From: Marsupella aquatica
Taxonomy: Eukaryota; Marchantiophyta
Direction of reading: 5' to 3'
DNA: 64,000 bases
Assembly: GCA_973895155.1 (NCBI GenBank)
Contig: OZ316898.1
Location: 21,142,001-21,206,000, forward strand
The translations under genes and the position numbers were made by a program. This document shows positions 24,478-36,600 of the stretch, in pieces (the first letter of the stretch is position 1; each line of letters opens with the position of its first letter). Below the pieces are notes generated by a model, which ran no database searches, was not told where the DNA came from, and saw nothing but the letters and a program-made list of their open reading frames with translations.

Positions 24478-24964
24478 TTTTGTCTTATTCTGATTTTTGT
24501 GTCATGTATTTTCATTCCAATCTGCCTTATCAAGGGGCAGCCTTTGTATTCTATACATTTTTAATTAATTTTTAGACCCCTTTAGTTTTAGGTATTCTAG
24601 AGTGTTCTGAACTTATTTTGGCAGCCCCCTTTCACAGTATGTGTTTTCTTAGAGATGAATCCAAAGTCTCCACCACCACGAGTGAGAGAAATGATGATGA
24701 AGCACATGAATGCATAGCCTCTTAAGTTCTCCTCATGTTTTTCTTTCATAGGTTTATGGATTGAAAGGAGTGTCATTCATAAGGCACCCTGAGTTAGGTG
24801 CACATATCATAGCATCGTTTGACTGTACCTTTTCTTGGTCACGTACTGTGCTTTTCTTGGCAGACACTTTACTTATATAACAGCACTTCTATGCTCTCAT
24901 ATTTTATTTACTTTCACATCACTACAAGACAAACAAATAAAGCATGTTCCAGGATGAGCATGCT
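24478..24964. repeat. dispersed repeat R1, copy 2
   Basis: Shares ordered blocks with 14150-14801, ending at the same CATGTTCCAGGATGAGCATGC. It is flanked by two copies of a 55-bp Helitron 5'-end sequence (24404-24458 and 24974-25028), so it lies within a duplicated Helitron end. Confidence 0.55.
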
Positions 24965-24973
24965 ATAATCTAT

Positions 24974-25028
24974 ATCCAAGGGTCATATTAATGAGTTCCC
25001 TCCAAAACTGCATTTTGTAAGCAGACGA
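24974..25028 (-). repeat. extra copy of the Helitron 5' end
   Basis: A near-identical copy of 24404-24458 (ATCCAAGGGTCATATTAATG onwards to GCAGACGA). There is no Helitron body attached. Confidence 0.7.
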
Positions 25029-25064
25029 TAAGTAAAAAAGGGCGGGATTGTATATATATAGTGA

Positions 25065-25385
25065 GTAGAATAACATATGTGCATAGAAAGAGGGATGTGC
25101 ATAGAAAAGAGTATGGTTTGTTATGGATAATTATTAAAATGATGACATGGATGATGTTTTATTTCTTTCTTTCTTTCATTAATCTCAAAGAATGTGAATA
25201 AGGACTATGTTTGGTGTCATTTATATTGTACTCCCTTCTATTTACGTGAAAAGAACGGGTAGTGGGGGCTAGTAGTCATGAATTTTCCATCCAGAATATG
25301 AGCCATGGAGTTAGGGCTTCACTCTAGAAACCTAGGCCCCAACTGTAGCTTGCATTTTGCGCTTTACAAGTAAGATATATGTATC
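25065..25385. repeat. right arm of the large inverted repeat
   Basis: Inverse copy of parts of 23161-23615, sharing GAGCCATGGAGTTA, GAAACCTAGGCCCC and the CATAGAAAGAGGGAT block. Confidence 0.5.
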
Positions 25386-27219
25386 TTTAAAGACAAGAGA
25401 CCTGGCATTGGGTATTCCTAGCCTAAATGGTTTAATTATGAAATTTCTCATTTATCCTAGGTAGAAAAAAAAAGGTTTAATAGTTCAGGGTTTAGGGAGG
25501 TTGAATCACGTATTTTTTCCAGACTTTTTGTTTTTCTCCCACAATCTTGCAATAACAATGCAGTCGGGGACAGCGATATGTGGGGTGGGGGATGGGGACG
25601 AGAGAGAAAACCTACCCTGCCACACGACTTCTACCGGTACCTCTCCTCTCCACCCACAACTCATTTTTTCAATTTTTTTTTCTCATTGATTTCTTGCTTC
25701 AACAACTTCTGCACTCTTCCCTGCCGACAAATTTGAACAAGTGCCCGGATATCACTTCACTTGGTACAATGCACTCCTTTTGGACCACAAATTTTTGGGA
25801 TTTCCATTTTAGGGTTCAGGGTTCAGGGTTTAGGGTTTGCATGCAGCACAAATTTGACCTCTCCTTCCTTCCCCCAACTCATTCTTTAAAGTTATTTTGG
25901 CGTAATCAAGTTGTTTTTGTTGCCTTTTGACCACTTTTCTATCACTAAGAATTCCCAAATGGAAACACTTTTAGAAATGACATCCCATGGCTTCCACTTT
26001 CAAACTTGAAAACGTTTTTATTCAATATATATGTACTTTTGTGCAAAATCACCTATCTATCTTCAACTAAAATACTTAGTCCGGCCAAAACTGAAAACAA
26101 AATCGTCCCTTTACCTAATGAGATTTTCTGGGAACAATTCCCTAATGATCGACCCCCTGAGGTCTATGAACGGTCCAGATCTGAAATTGAAATGTCTATC
26201 AACGGTCCAGACTGGGGAAAAGTAAGCAGGGGGTTGATTAAGCAAGCTTTTTCCAGAAGGGGGTCTACTAAGCACATCTCTCATGGCTTAGCATTGGATT
26301 TATGTTATAGTTTACTCCCAGTCTCCCACCTTGGATCACCTAGAAATCAGTGTAACCGAAGGAGGCAAGCTAGACAATAAGTGATAATAATTGTGAGTGC
26401 ACAAATTAACAACAACAAAGTTAATTTGTCAGACATGAATATTTAATAGGGTTTTAGGGTTTACTCGTTGCATGTTAAAGGCATTTGTATTATTTGAAGG
26501 AAGTATAATTATTAATACTCTCCACCCTATACAGCTAAAATGAGTGTGTATAATTGTGAAGAATATCTATTTAGTTATTTTTCAAAAAGCTAAATTTCAA
26601 TTTTCTCTTTTATGTCATGAGAGGGGGGAAGGTGTGTAGAATACCCTATCACCACCAGAAATAGGGTATAGTTGTTTCCAAAAATGGGAATCAATCTTAC
26701 CTTGCCAGATCTATCCATACACTCGATTCTTTCTCCCTCTGCGTGTGGTATGGGAGGAGAGAGTATAGAGAAGCCTTTGTTTTCACGATGCCTTCTCCTA
26801 TTGCGTGTGTTGGTGAGGGAGAGCGACTCGCTCTCGAGTGCGGATGAACGGCCTGTGCAAAGTCCTCTGTCTATCATACTCCTCCCTGACAACAAGACAT
26901 GTAGAATTCTTGTATGCACAACAATGTACTAGGGCTGGTTAGGTGGCTTGTGCTTTTCAGATGGTCTTTGCTAAACGGATTGTGGAAGTACTTGTTCAGC
27001 AAAGCGGAGTTCCATGTGCTCAATGTAGGCATCGATAAAATGGCTTAGGGTTTAGGGTTAGGGTTCCCCCTTGTGGTGTGGCTTTTCGTGGCTGGTCTCT
27101 CTCTAAAAAAAATACTCATTCCGCTGAAGTTAACGACTTACTTCAAGGAATCCCCTGTGGACCTTAGCTCCTTTTCTTATGTTATGTCTCAAAAGGTGTA
27201 GGGTTTAGGGTTTCCAAAA
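25386..27219. other. non-coding region with telomere-like motifs
   Basis: Telomere-like motifs lie at 25481-25497, 25807-25839, 26446-26463, 27045-27066 and 27199-27213. A fragment of the 8.5-kb inverted-repeat element is at 26145-26280. No gene is supported. Confidence 0.5.
25807..25839 (+). repeat. interstitial telomere-like repeat
   Basis: About 4.5 units of TTTAGGG or its TTCAGGG variant in a row, the longest such stretch in the window. Confidence 0.85.
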
Positions 27220-27543
27220 TTGTTGCTGAAGTATCTGGAAGAAAAGCCTTATCTAAAAAGCATACAATTTCCCAAAAGTACACTATCAAAATTTAGGGTG
27301 GACTATAATATTCCAGAGTTAGTGAAAGTATTGATTATTGAGGTCAATGAAGCTATGGGTTTAGAAACCCTTCGTATTATTTTGCCTGCAGCTGGGATCA
27401 ACAAGAGGGCCATTCGTCTGGACGATTGTGAGATGATATGGTATGACATCCCGGTGCGAATCAGGTTTATGTTGCGTTTCTTCGAGTGGTCGGGAGCCAT
27501 AGGCACTCATCAAGGGAGAAGACTAGTAAGTCCGGATACATAA
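27220..27543 (+). CDS. hypothetical ORF, 107 aa
   Basis: I do not recognise this protein. The composition is more protein-like than its neighbours (balanced charged and aliphatic residues, for example YNIPELVKVLIIEVNEAMG), and it lies just after a telomere-like motif. No domain, intron or partner ORF is visible. It may be a fragment of a transposon gene or a chance ORF. Confidence 0.2.
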   Translation: MLLKYLEEKPYLKSIQFPKSTLSKFRVDYNIPELVKVLIIEVNEAMGLETLRIILPAAGINKRAIRLDDCEMIWYDIPVRIRFMLRFFEWSGAIGTHQGRRLVSPDT

Positions 27544-27650
27544 TCTTGGCTTGGGTTTGCTGCTTCCCTGTGCTCCACCCCTTCGGCAATAACTTAAAGT
27601 ACACCATACAACCTAGAATCTGCCTACGCGAGGGTCGAGTCGGGGGGGCA

Positions 27651-27686
<36 letters not shown>
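27651..27686 (+). repeat. (CTAT)n microsatellite
   Basis: Nine perfect CTAT units. Confidence 0.95.
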
Positions 27687-27722
27687 TCGCTATACTACAC
27701 AATTCCATTTTTTGTTTTTTCT

Positions 27723-28534
27723 TTTCGTCTGCTTACAAATTGCAGTTTTGGAGGGTACTTATTATGACCCTTGGATTTAAAACTTAAATATTCCCGTCCA
27801 TTAGATCTGGTGAGAAGAATAATGGATGTGCTACTGTAGCTTGGGGCAAACACGTGCTTCCACCCACACCTGGACTATGGCACTGATATCCATTAAATTG
27901 ATTCCAATATGAAGAGTATTGGAAATTGAATGTGAGTGACATGTGGCTATAATGGGTAGGTGGGTCTAACAAGAAAATCTAAGTAGACCCCACATCACTT
28001 TTGGACACATGCTTACCCCATTCACCCCGAAGTAAACTTATAGGAAAGGGGACAATACAAATTAGACTTTTTTGAGTTGAAAAGACATTATTTATATGAA
28101 GTGGAAAAGAGGCTATTGAGGGGAGATTGAACTATATTTCCTACTTTTTCTTACTCTCTATGCAATATTTCTTTCAACTTACAATAACGCCGAATCCTAA
28201 ATTCTTTTTTGCAATAACCATATTGACCAAGCGCACAATGGCCCCCCAAACATGAAATGGCCACAACAATGAAATGGTCACAATGATAATTGATTGCAAC
28301 AATAAAATGGCTGTAATGACAATTGTGCAGCACACGGGCAATGGGTTTACATAATACAAATCAAACATTATAAAAAATTGTATTATCCTGCCTAAATTGA
28401 AGCTCACATCACATCTTTTGTCGGTTCAATATCCTTTTTCTCACGACATCTTTTATCATCTTGGCATCTTTTTCTCATCCCAGCATGTTTTAATCACCTC
28501 GACATCTTTCGTGCAACGCACGGGCATCGGGCTA
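27723..28534 (+). mobile_element. Helitron-like element H3
   Basis: Begins TTCGTCTGCTTA and TTGCAGTTTTGGAGGG, like H2. It ends with the hairpin CGTGCAACGCACG at 28510-28522, then GGCATCGGGCTAT, a one-base variant of the expected CTAG. The last 110 bp carries ACATCTTTT/TCTCA-like units. It is the inverse of H2 over about 800 bp. Non-coding. Confidence 0.6.
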
Positions 28535-30867
28535 TATGAAACCCTAAACACGGATCTAAATTGTTTTTTGAAACACAGGGCGTTCACATCCTGTGAAAGA
28601 ACACGGTGGAAAATCACTCATTACAAAATATAGTACAGATTGAGGGCAAGTTTAGGGTTTAAGATGGAACCAGACCGGGGTGTGGCCGGCCTGAGGGTCT
28701 AGGTGAAAGCGATATGATGCCATGATTATTACAGCGTGGTGAGCGAGTGGCTGCTTCTGCCCGTGGACATAGACGCACGGAAAATACAATAATGATTGGA
28801 AAATTCAACCGTGGCACATTTAGAACGGCTTTTGCCTCCTAACTTTGCTCAACTGTCAAAGGGAGGTTGTTGTTCTACTCTGTAATGTGGGCTGGTGCCG
28901 TCTGTTCTTTTCTCTACAAGAATGTCGTGTAGAAAAAAACGGCAAAAGCAATTCCGCAAAGGCTGTAAGGCTTACTGCTTGGTGGTTACCTTAGTCTGTT
29001 AATCCTGAAACCGGACCGGAAACTCACTTGCCCAACAGGGCTTGGTTAGGTGGAATGCGACGGTCACACTGGCGGCCGATTGCAATTCGAGCACTACATT
29101 CTGCCGGACGGAAGAAAAGCAAACAGCCTTTGAAGTTTATGGTTTTGGGGTGTGTCGCATCAAACGGCGACCATCATTGACATTTAGGGTTTAGGGTGCA
29201 TCAAAGTTTAGGAGAGACCCGAATTAATAATAGAAATAAGTAACATAGTGGGACAGACCGAACAACCACCTGGATTGTGCAGCTATGTACGCGTTGTACA
29301 GGCAAAATACCTCGATGTTTTCAAGGCTCCCTCCATTCTCCCCAATTGGTACAGACACATTCATGGATTGCACGACATTATTCCCATCATTTATCATTGC
29401 ATCCAGCATACATACATACATACATGCATACATGATACATACCATGAACAACCACTGCCTTCACCACTATTTCCCAATTGTTCGAGGGTGAGGAGGATTT
29501 GGCCAATTCGGTCACCATTTAGCAGCATGCAACTAGCAGTGCCCATCGCCGGCGCTCTGCCTTTGGGTGACCTCATTTGTCTTGCAGAATTGCATATGTA
29601 GGTGTAATAAACCTTCAATAAAAAATATTAAATGTAAGGTGCATGTAGGTCCTTACATACCTTGTCTGGCCTTGTTGTAGAGGAAACTTTGAGTACATTG
29701 GGTGCTTCACATATTACTCATAGCGGCTCAAGTAGGTCTGCTGAAAGTTGGGAAACCAAATGAACTTAATGTCCTCATAAATATTCTTTTATGTTTAGTC
29801 CCCGCGAGAAGGGTGTGAAGCAAGCAACAAAATGATTCATCAACCAAGGAAACAATTGCCACTGGGGAAATGGCTTTAAGACTAGCCCAAATCTTTGTTT
29901 ATTTTACAGAGCATTGCTCATGTTAATGAGATTGTTGTTGCGGAGCTAACAAAAATGAAACTTTGCGGAATCCTGCTTTCCAGAGATGACATCTCTTGTT
30001 ACACAAATATACTGGTTTTGACTAATTTTATTGCTACATAGCTACTTGGCAACTTTTTTCGGGAAAGACCCACTTATTTAATTTTAATTTTGCCCTGGAG
30101 TGTGGGGATTCTTACTTTTTTTCTGTGGTTTCGGGTGTTAGTTCTCAGCCCAGTGGCGGCCGACTCCATACAAAGGAAATGATTTTAACACCCTGCGGAG
30201 AAGCAAACGTCTCTGGAGGGCTGTTTGAGTCAACCATGTCATGCCGGGGTGAGTGGTTCAGAGTTCTTTTCAACGTCGGTGGACAATCGACCATGGAGTG
30301 CGTGGGTGGTTGTCCACTTTCGGCCATTGAGTGCCCTAAAATCCCGCCACCACTCGATAGAAAGTAAATGACCCGCTTAGGGCTTCAATGGGTTAGGGTT
30401 GTAATTGGTATTGAAAGGAAAGTGGGCATTTAGGGTTTAGCAGGCTGGATGCAAAACCGCGACGACTTTTTTCGACCCGTTTAGTATCGTGCCTGTAAGG
30501 GTTCAGGAGTCGCTCACTCGCTCTGAACGTCCATTTTGCCAAAATGACCGACGACTTCCGGATTCTCTGTTACCTCGTGCGGACATTGTCTTCGCCGCCT
30601 CACTCTAGCTGCACAAAAGCGTTGCGTTGATGCAGTTGCCATGTCTACTCCTCATAATCTGGTGTCTTGTTATTGACTATGAGAATGAACTCCCAGGTTA
30701 AGTTGAGCAGCATCGTCGTGGTTCTTCGGCAATGACGGACATGATTTTTTTTATTTAGGCATGTGCCATCCATACCTGGGAAAGGTTGGTTCAATTGCGT
30801 GTTGATTTGATTATGGGAGCTGACAACAGTCAATGGAGGGAGTACGCAAGGCACGCACACATCGCCG
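28535..30867. other. non-coding region left of the retrotransposon cluster
   Basis: Telomere-like motifs lie at 28651-28662, 29182-29198 and 30429-30440. A CATA/CATACATA microsatellite lies near 29408-29440. The frame 30125-30367 is not supported as a gene. Confidence 0.5.
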
Positions 30868-31895
30868 GCGGGTTGGTGCAGGTGTTCCGGAAGAAGCCAT
30901 TCTTCGTTGATGGCCCGGGGAACGACCGGAACTCCTTGTCAGGCAAGGTCTTGCTGGTATCAACTTTGGTCTTATTGCCTATCGGCAAGCCAAACACTTC
31001 GGCAATTACCTTGGGAGTAAGATAGAAATCCTTCCCATATATCCTCGTGCAATTGGTCTCGGGTTCCCATGATCCCACGAATTCTAATAGGTCTGACTCC
31101 GGTACCTCCGGCTTCAGCCATGGTAATCTTACAAAGGCCTCTAAGCCGGATCCGGCCATGAAGCCTTGGTACTTCTTGGTCTGCATGGCCGTGAAGCATG
31201 CATCCTCCTCCCGTGCAAAATGTAGTTGCACCTCCACCGGTAGGGTTGCCGCCCAGCCCTTCCAGGTGTCATCCCTGGTTGGAATGGCCTTGATGGGATC
31301 GACCTCCTCCTCTTCGGCTTCTCCCTGCCTCCTGCTCTGCTGCTCGGCTGGCTTCTTTGGTGCCGCCGACCTCGTTCTTTTTGCCGGGGTGGCTTCATCG
31401 TTGACGGCTCCCTTCCTCTTCATCTCTGTTGCCGTGGAGGTTTCTCCTAGCACCGTTGCCTGGGTCCACCTTTCCGTGCTACCCTTTAATTCCCAGTGTA
31501 TGTCGTTGCAGTTCTTGATGGCCTCTCGGATGCCGACGACGCTGTCTTTGCAAAACAAAAGATCATCGAGTTGATTGGAAGTAGGCGTCCACAGGAACTC
31601 GTCCTTGATGAGTTCGCCTCCTAAGAAAGCCGTCTTCTGCAGCTCCCACAATCGAGCGAGCTCCTGCCGTTCTCGAGCTGCCCTTTCTGATTCCTCGTCC
31701 TCGTAAGTCTTGATGTACTCAGTTGCCCGTTCGAACAGGCATCCCTAGAAATGTGCCGCTTGATTGACGTTGCTCATACCCTCCTTAGGTCGATCGTCGG
31801 TATCTACTCTCTCCCCGAGTGCTTGCCTAAGCAGCTGACAGTAGTTGGCCTCCCGTAGTCGTCTGCCTAGTTCGTGCTCGCAAATGAGCCACCAT
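30868..31895 (-). repeat. partial 3' LTR of element A
   Basis: Matches LTR positions equivalent to 37072-38100 of the complete LTR. It starts abruptly at GCGGGTTGG (30868) and ends at GAGCCACCAT (31895). It carries a piece of the LTR ORF, with CGA rather than TGA at the polymorphic codon near 31652. Confidence 0.85.
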
Positions 31896-31910
31896 GAGCT
31901 GAGAGTCAGG
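31896..31910. other. 15-bp filler at the deletion junction
   Basis: GAGCTGAGAGTCAGG joins the LTR sequence ending at 31895 to gag sequence starting at 31911, and matches neither parent at that place. It is typical of error-prone end joining. Confidence 0.6.
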
Positions 31911-33617
31911 CCTTTCCTTCCTTCTGGTAGATCGAGTAGAGACCCGGTAGCAATCATGATCTAAATCCTCCTCTAAGAAGGTTGATAGGGCTTCGGCCTC
32001 ATCATCAGATGGTACGAACTCTGCCTCGGCATCCTCTTGCCATCCTAGTTCGATGTGGTTGATTTGAACTCCTCCGGGGGTAGTACCTGGCGGTAAGATC
32101 TTGATCGGCAAAAGCTTATGATTTGCGGCCAGGCCTGCCAACCAAGTAGGACATTGCCCTAGCATATGACCTTCCTGTCGGCATCCCATACATAGCTGAG
32201 CTGGTTGTCCATCACCCTGTTTGCGTGCATTCGGGCATTCTCTAGCAAAATGGCCAGGTTGACCACAATTATAGCACGCCGCAAATCTTTGCACATTCGG
32301 CCTAGGAGGTACTGACGGTTTCTGAATAATCCGAGGATACATCTCTCCTGGATTGTTCCTTAATCCTGACCACAGAGATGCAGGTCTGTTGGATAGGTCT
32401 CGTGCTCCAGTCTCACTGATGCCGAAAACACTATCAGCGGCATCTCCCAAAAAGTACTCTACTTCTCCCTGACATGGTCTGATCTCGGCCACATGCCGAA
32501 CATGATTAGTATTAAGCTTAGGACACGCATCTTTATGGTGTCCGGTTTTATAACATAAGGCACACCATACAGAGCTATCCTCCTGTACTACCTTCTTTGG
32601 TTTTACCTCTGCAATGATAGCCTTAAGTTGCTCGGTAAGGGCTACGATGTTATCTGGTGGCTTAGCCTCCATCTTGACTTTCGTCTTCCCTCTCCTTCTG
32701 CCCTTCCTTTTCCTAGTTTTTTCTTCTTCAGAACTAGAAGATGACTCACTCTTGCTACTCCCACTATCCGAGCTTGACTTATCACTTCTAGACTTCTTGG
32801 AATGTTTCTTCTTCTTATCTTTTTTCTTATGGGGTGATCCCTCCTCTGATGAGGAACTCTCAGACTTAAGCTGTTTCTTCCGGCTTGTGATATCTGCATT
32901 AATGTATAATTGAATATCCTTAATTGCTTCGGCTAAAGTCTCTGGGTTCTCCTTCCTAATTGCAAAACTCATCTTCTGTGGCAAAGCATTCACCAACCAT
33001 TGAAGTTGCATACCTTCAGATGCATTGGTCTTTGTACGTCTTACCAGTTTCTGAAAGCGTTGCAAGAACTTCCTGAAGGATTTGTTCTCCTTGAACCGAA
33101 GTTGTCCCAACTTCAGCACTGCTAGTTCTGAAGTTCCAATGGGTCGAAACTCCTTAACAAAGAGTGTTTTGAAGATATCCCAGATGGCTTGATCTTCCAC
33201 ATCTAATGCTCTGTACCAAGGCCTAGCCTCACCCTTGAACAGGCCGGGAAGAATCTGCATCTTGATGGCCGATTCTCCATTTGCTGCAGCGGTTCCCTCG
33301 AAATCATCCAACCATTCGTCCGGATCCTCATCTCCTCTCCCATGAAATGCCTTGTAATGTATGCACGACCGCTGGCTCAATCTGGTCCCTGGCCTCTCGT
33401 CTGGCCGTGCCTCTGGTTCCCCCATGTCGGTTGGAGACTCACTTCTCCTTACCGACTCTTCTTCTGGTATGTCTTCTTCGACGCCACTTCCAATTTCGGA
33501 GCTACCAGCTCTTTCTGCCCCTCTCAGTCGCTGTGTATCATGCCACCCGGCGAGCTGCTGCAGTCGAGCTCTCTCCCGTTGAATCACTCTTTCTTCCCTC
33601 GGCGTAAGGTCAGTCAT
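31911..33617 (-). CDS. gag: Gag polyprotein of element A (intact up to the deletion)
   Basis: Starts at ATG 33617, 70 nt inside the 5' LTR edge. Gag packages the element RNA into cytoplasmic particles. Residues ~95-240 are a retrotransposon-gag capsid domain (GEARPWYRAL, then FKTLFVKEFRP, then FLQRFQKLV). A Ser/Lys/Glu-rich linker follows at ~255-310. Three CCHC zinc knuckles lie at about 348 (CALCYKTGHHKDAC), 447 (CYNCGQPGHFAREC) and 472 (CMGCRQEGHMLGQC). After residue ~569 the frame runs through the filler into LTR sequence and stops at 31827, so the last ~27 residues are foreign. Unlike the copy in the 41-56 kb element, it has no frameshift. Confidence 0.85.
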
Positions 33618-33663
33618 TACCTACGCTTTCGTTCTAACTTCATATCTCACGGCTTAAGAAATG

Positions 33664-33682
33664 CCCCCTCCATCTAGCGCCA
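33664..33682 (-). other. primer binding site of element A
   Basis: On the minus strand TGGCGCTAGATGGAGGGGG follows the LTR end after four T. It is the same sequence as in the big element. It should pair with the 3' end of a tRNA ending in CTAGCGCCA. The tRNA was not identified. Confidence 0.75.
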
Positions 33683-33686
33683 AAAA

Positions 33687-36600
33687 TGTGGTGCGTCCCA
33701 TGGCTCCCTAAACCCAAGAAACCCCCCAGCTCAAGCCGATTCCCGCAGGTTTCGCGCTTGGCGAGGCCGTTTCCGCGGCTTAGCGGCATGGGACGCTGCT
33801 AACCTTCTACTACTACTATTAACATTTTACACACATATACTGGACAGATCCTTCATCGGGTCATGAGATACGTAGCCGGCCTAATATAGGCCTTCCCATG
33901 TCTTCCCCTGTCTTCCCCTCCGTCTTGTTAGGTATGTTTGGATTCCGCCGCCGGAATGATCCCCAATAGGCTTGGTTAAGCGCTAAGACCTCTCTTAGCT
34001 CGACACATCCAACTCTCACTCCCCTGCTTACTTTCCTTCCTTCTGTTGATGTGGGCACTCTTCACACAAGTTAATGCGACACACAAATAGCAAAATGACT
34101 CATTCTGACTGAGTCATACCATGCACTTGCCATACAAACAGTACATCTCATACACAAGTTCTGCGAACTAAGCCGTGAGGCCAACTCTATTCAGCTCTTA
34201 GGCATGAGGAAACATGAATATACACAAGGGTCACTGTATGACTAACCGAGAGCTTCTCGTACTACTTGATCCCAGCCCGGCTGGTGCAAACTAAAAACTT
34301 GCTAAAGAAGAGGCCCTGAGCTCCCCGCTGCCCAAGTACTTATCCTGGTAGTGGATCCGCCATTCTTTGCATCGTAAGCCTAATCTACTTAACAGTAATC
34401 TACTTGCCCGAATCTACCTACGTACAGCAAGGCAGGAGCACAAGTGTTGCTCCTACCAGTGGGACCGCAATCCCACTAAGCTAAGTATCAGGGCCGCTCC
34501 TGGTTCTGATCCTAATCCTAAACGTGGAGATCCGCGCCCGCCCTGCCCACTCACGCCTCCTCGCTCCACGTCCGCCCTCCCTAAAAGGAACGGCGCCCTT
34601 GCACCGTCACGACACCGGCGGTGGATCCTTAATGGACGCCCCCAACGCTTCCTCCTCAGCCACTGCCGTAGGCTCATTCCCTGACAGATTACCTGCCCTT
34701 GACTGAGTCAACTCTCCATCGGCCTGACTGGGTCCACCATCGGCGTCGGCATCGGCTCAAGAATCGGTTACGGCCTCAGCCTCGGCTACGGTCTCCCCGG
34801 CCTGCTCAAGAGGCGGATCTGGAATACTGGCCTCCTTACTGAGTAGTTCGGCTTGGGCCGCACCATCCCTACCTGTGATCATAGCGGGATCTATTGCCGT
34901 ATTCATGTCGGAGGATGGTGCTGGTTCTACCTCTTTGGTCACCACGGCTTGTGGAGTCGGATTACTCCTTGACCCTGAAGGTTTCCGCTTTTTCTTCTTT
35001 TCTGGTTCGGCAGCTGGTCCCTTCCCCTTCCCACTTACCTCCGGCACTGGTGCAGTTGGCGCGGCTTTTTCTTCGGCCAGTACCACTCCTGGTAACTTGG
35101 TTGCCCCAATTGGAGTTGGGCCTGATGAAGACAAGCACCTAAATACTGCGGCTTGTTTCTTCAGCCGCTCCGTTTGGTTGTCGGCCCGCCGCTGGAGGTT
35201 CTCCATCTTCCTCGTGATTTCCTCCAACTCCTCCTGGGTCTCATCCAGGTCCTTGCGTGCCTCCTCTAGTTCCTTCTGGGCTTCCTCCCGTTCTTGTTTC
35301 AAGGTAGTCCTCTCCTCCTGGGTTGCTTTTAGCTCCTTGTCGAGCTCTGCAATGATGACAGACTCCATCTGGTTCATCTTGGCGTAAGTCTGTTCGAGCA
35401 TCTCGTCCTTCTCCCTTAGGTCGGCCTTGAAGCTGGCCGTCAGGGACGCAAGCTCCTGCTGCAGCGCCATAATCCCTTGATAGGATTTCCCTAACTCGGC
35501 CTCCTTCTGCTCAAGGGCTCCGCGGATTTTCTCGAGCTCCCCTTTCAACGCCCATTCCTTTCTTTGGGTCTCCGCCATGGCCCAGCTGTTGGCTGTTATG
35601 TGGGCCTCCTCTGTATTCTTCAGCTCTTGCTTCCACTTCTCCCTCTCTTTGATCGTGTCGGCCAACTCTTCCTGCGTCTGAGTCAGTTTATCCTTGATAT
35701 TCTGATTATCAGCCTGCGCGGTGTCCAACTGCCCCTGCATGATGTTCAGCTCATGTCGTTTAATCCGCAGTTCATCTTGGGCTTTCTTGGCCGCCCTTAG
35801 ATCTTCAATCTCGGCTTCCATCCTCCTAAGCCGCCAAATGACCTCGTCCTTCTTGCTTCTCTCTAAAGCCACCGCTTCTTCTAATTGGTGCTTCTCCAAC
35901 TGCTCCCTATGGAAAAAGGGTCCTACTTCCAACTCCTCTCCAAAGATGCCGAGGGCAAGTTCCCCACACATCTCGCCATACTCCATGGCTCTATTCTTAG
36001 CGTAGGTGGAGTAAGTAGAAGTGATCGGCATCGCCCATCGCGGCCTCTGCTCCCAAGCCGTCCTGCGGATCTCTTCAATCGTGGCTAGAGGTTTGCTTCC
36101 TTTTTTGGCTAGCCGCCTGATGTCCTCCGGCCAATCTCCTCCTGGTAAATCCTTTTCCTTAGCCAGGGCGGCCTCCTCCTCCTGCTTGATTCGCTCCTGA
36201 AATTCCTGCACCGTCTGTTTTATGCCGTCGAAGCTCAGGGGAGCAACATCTGGTGGGGGAGACTCAGGGCTACTCTGCTGGTTGGGGTCCCCTCGCACTA
36301 CCCTTGGAAGTGTGGGGACAAACCGGCCACAGGTCCTTACTCCTGGAACGTGATGGTCCGACCCATAGCCGGAATTATCATGGCTGCAGTCCTCCACTGC
36401 CTCCTCTACCTCTTGGACGTTCGGCTTCTCCCTCTCCTCTTCGTCGGTAGGAGCTTCAGGCAATTCTGCCTCAGATTCGGAGCTTGAGGTTCCCACGTAC
36501 ATTCGAACACCTGGCTTGGATTCCGGCCTGATTCTCTCCTTGTCTCCAGCAAAGGGGTTTTCTCTTGTGAGCCGGTGTAGGCCTACCTCTGTAGTAGTGT

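Noticed and set aside
27651-27686. CTAT run and other regularly spaced short repeats as a CRISPR-like array
   Set aside because: These are simple microsatellites without unique spacers, in a plant-type sequence.
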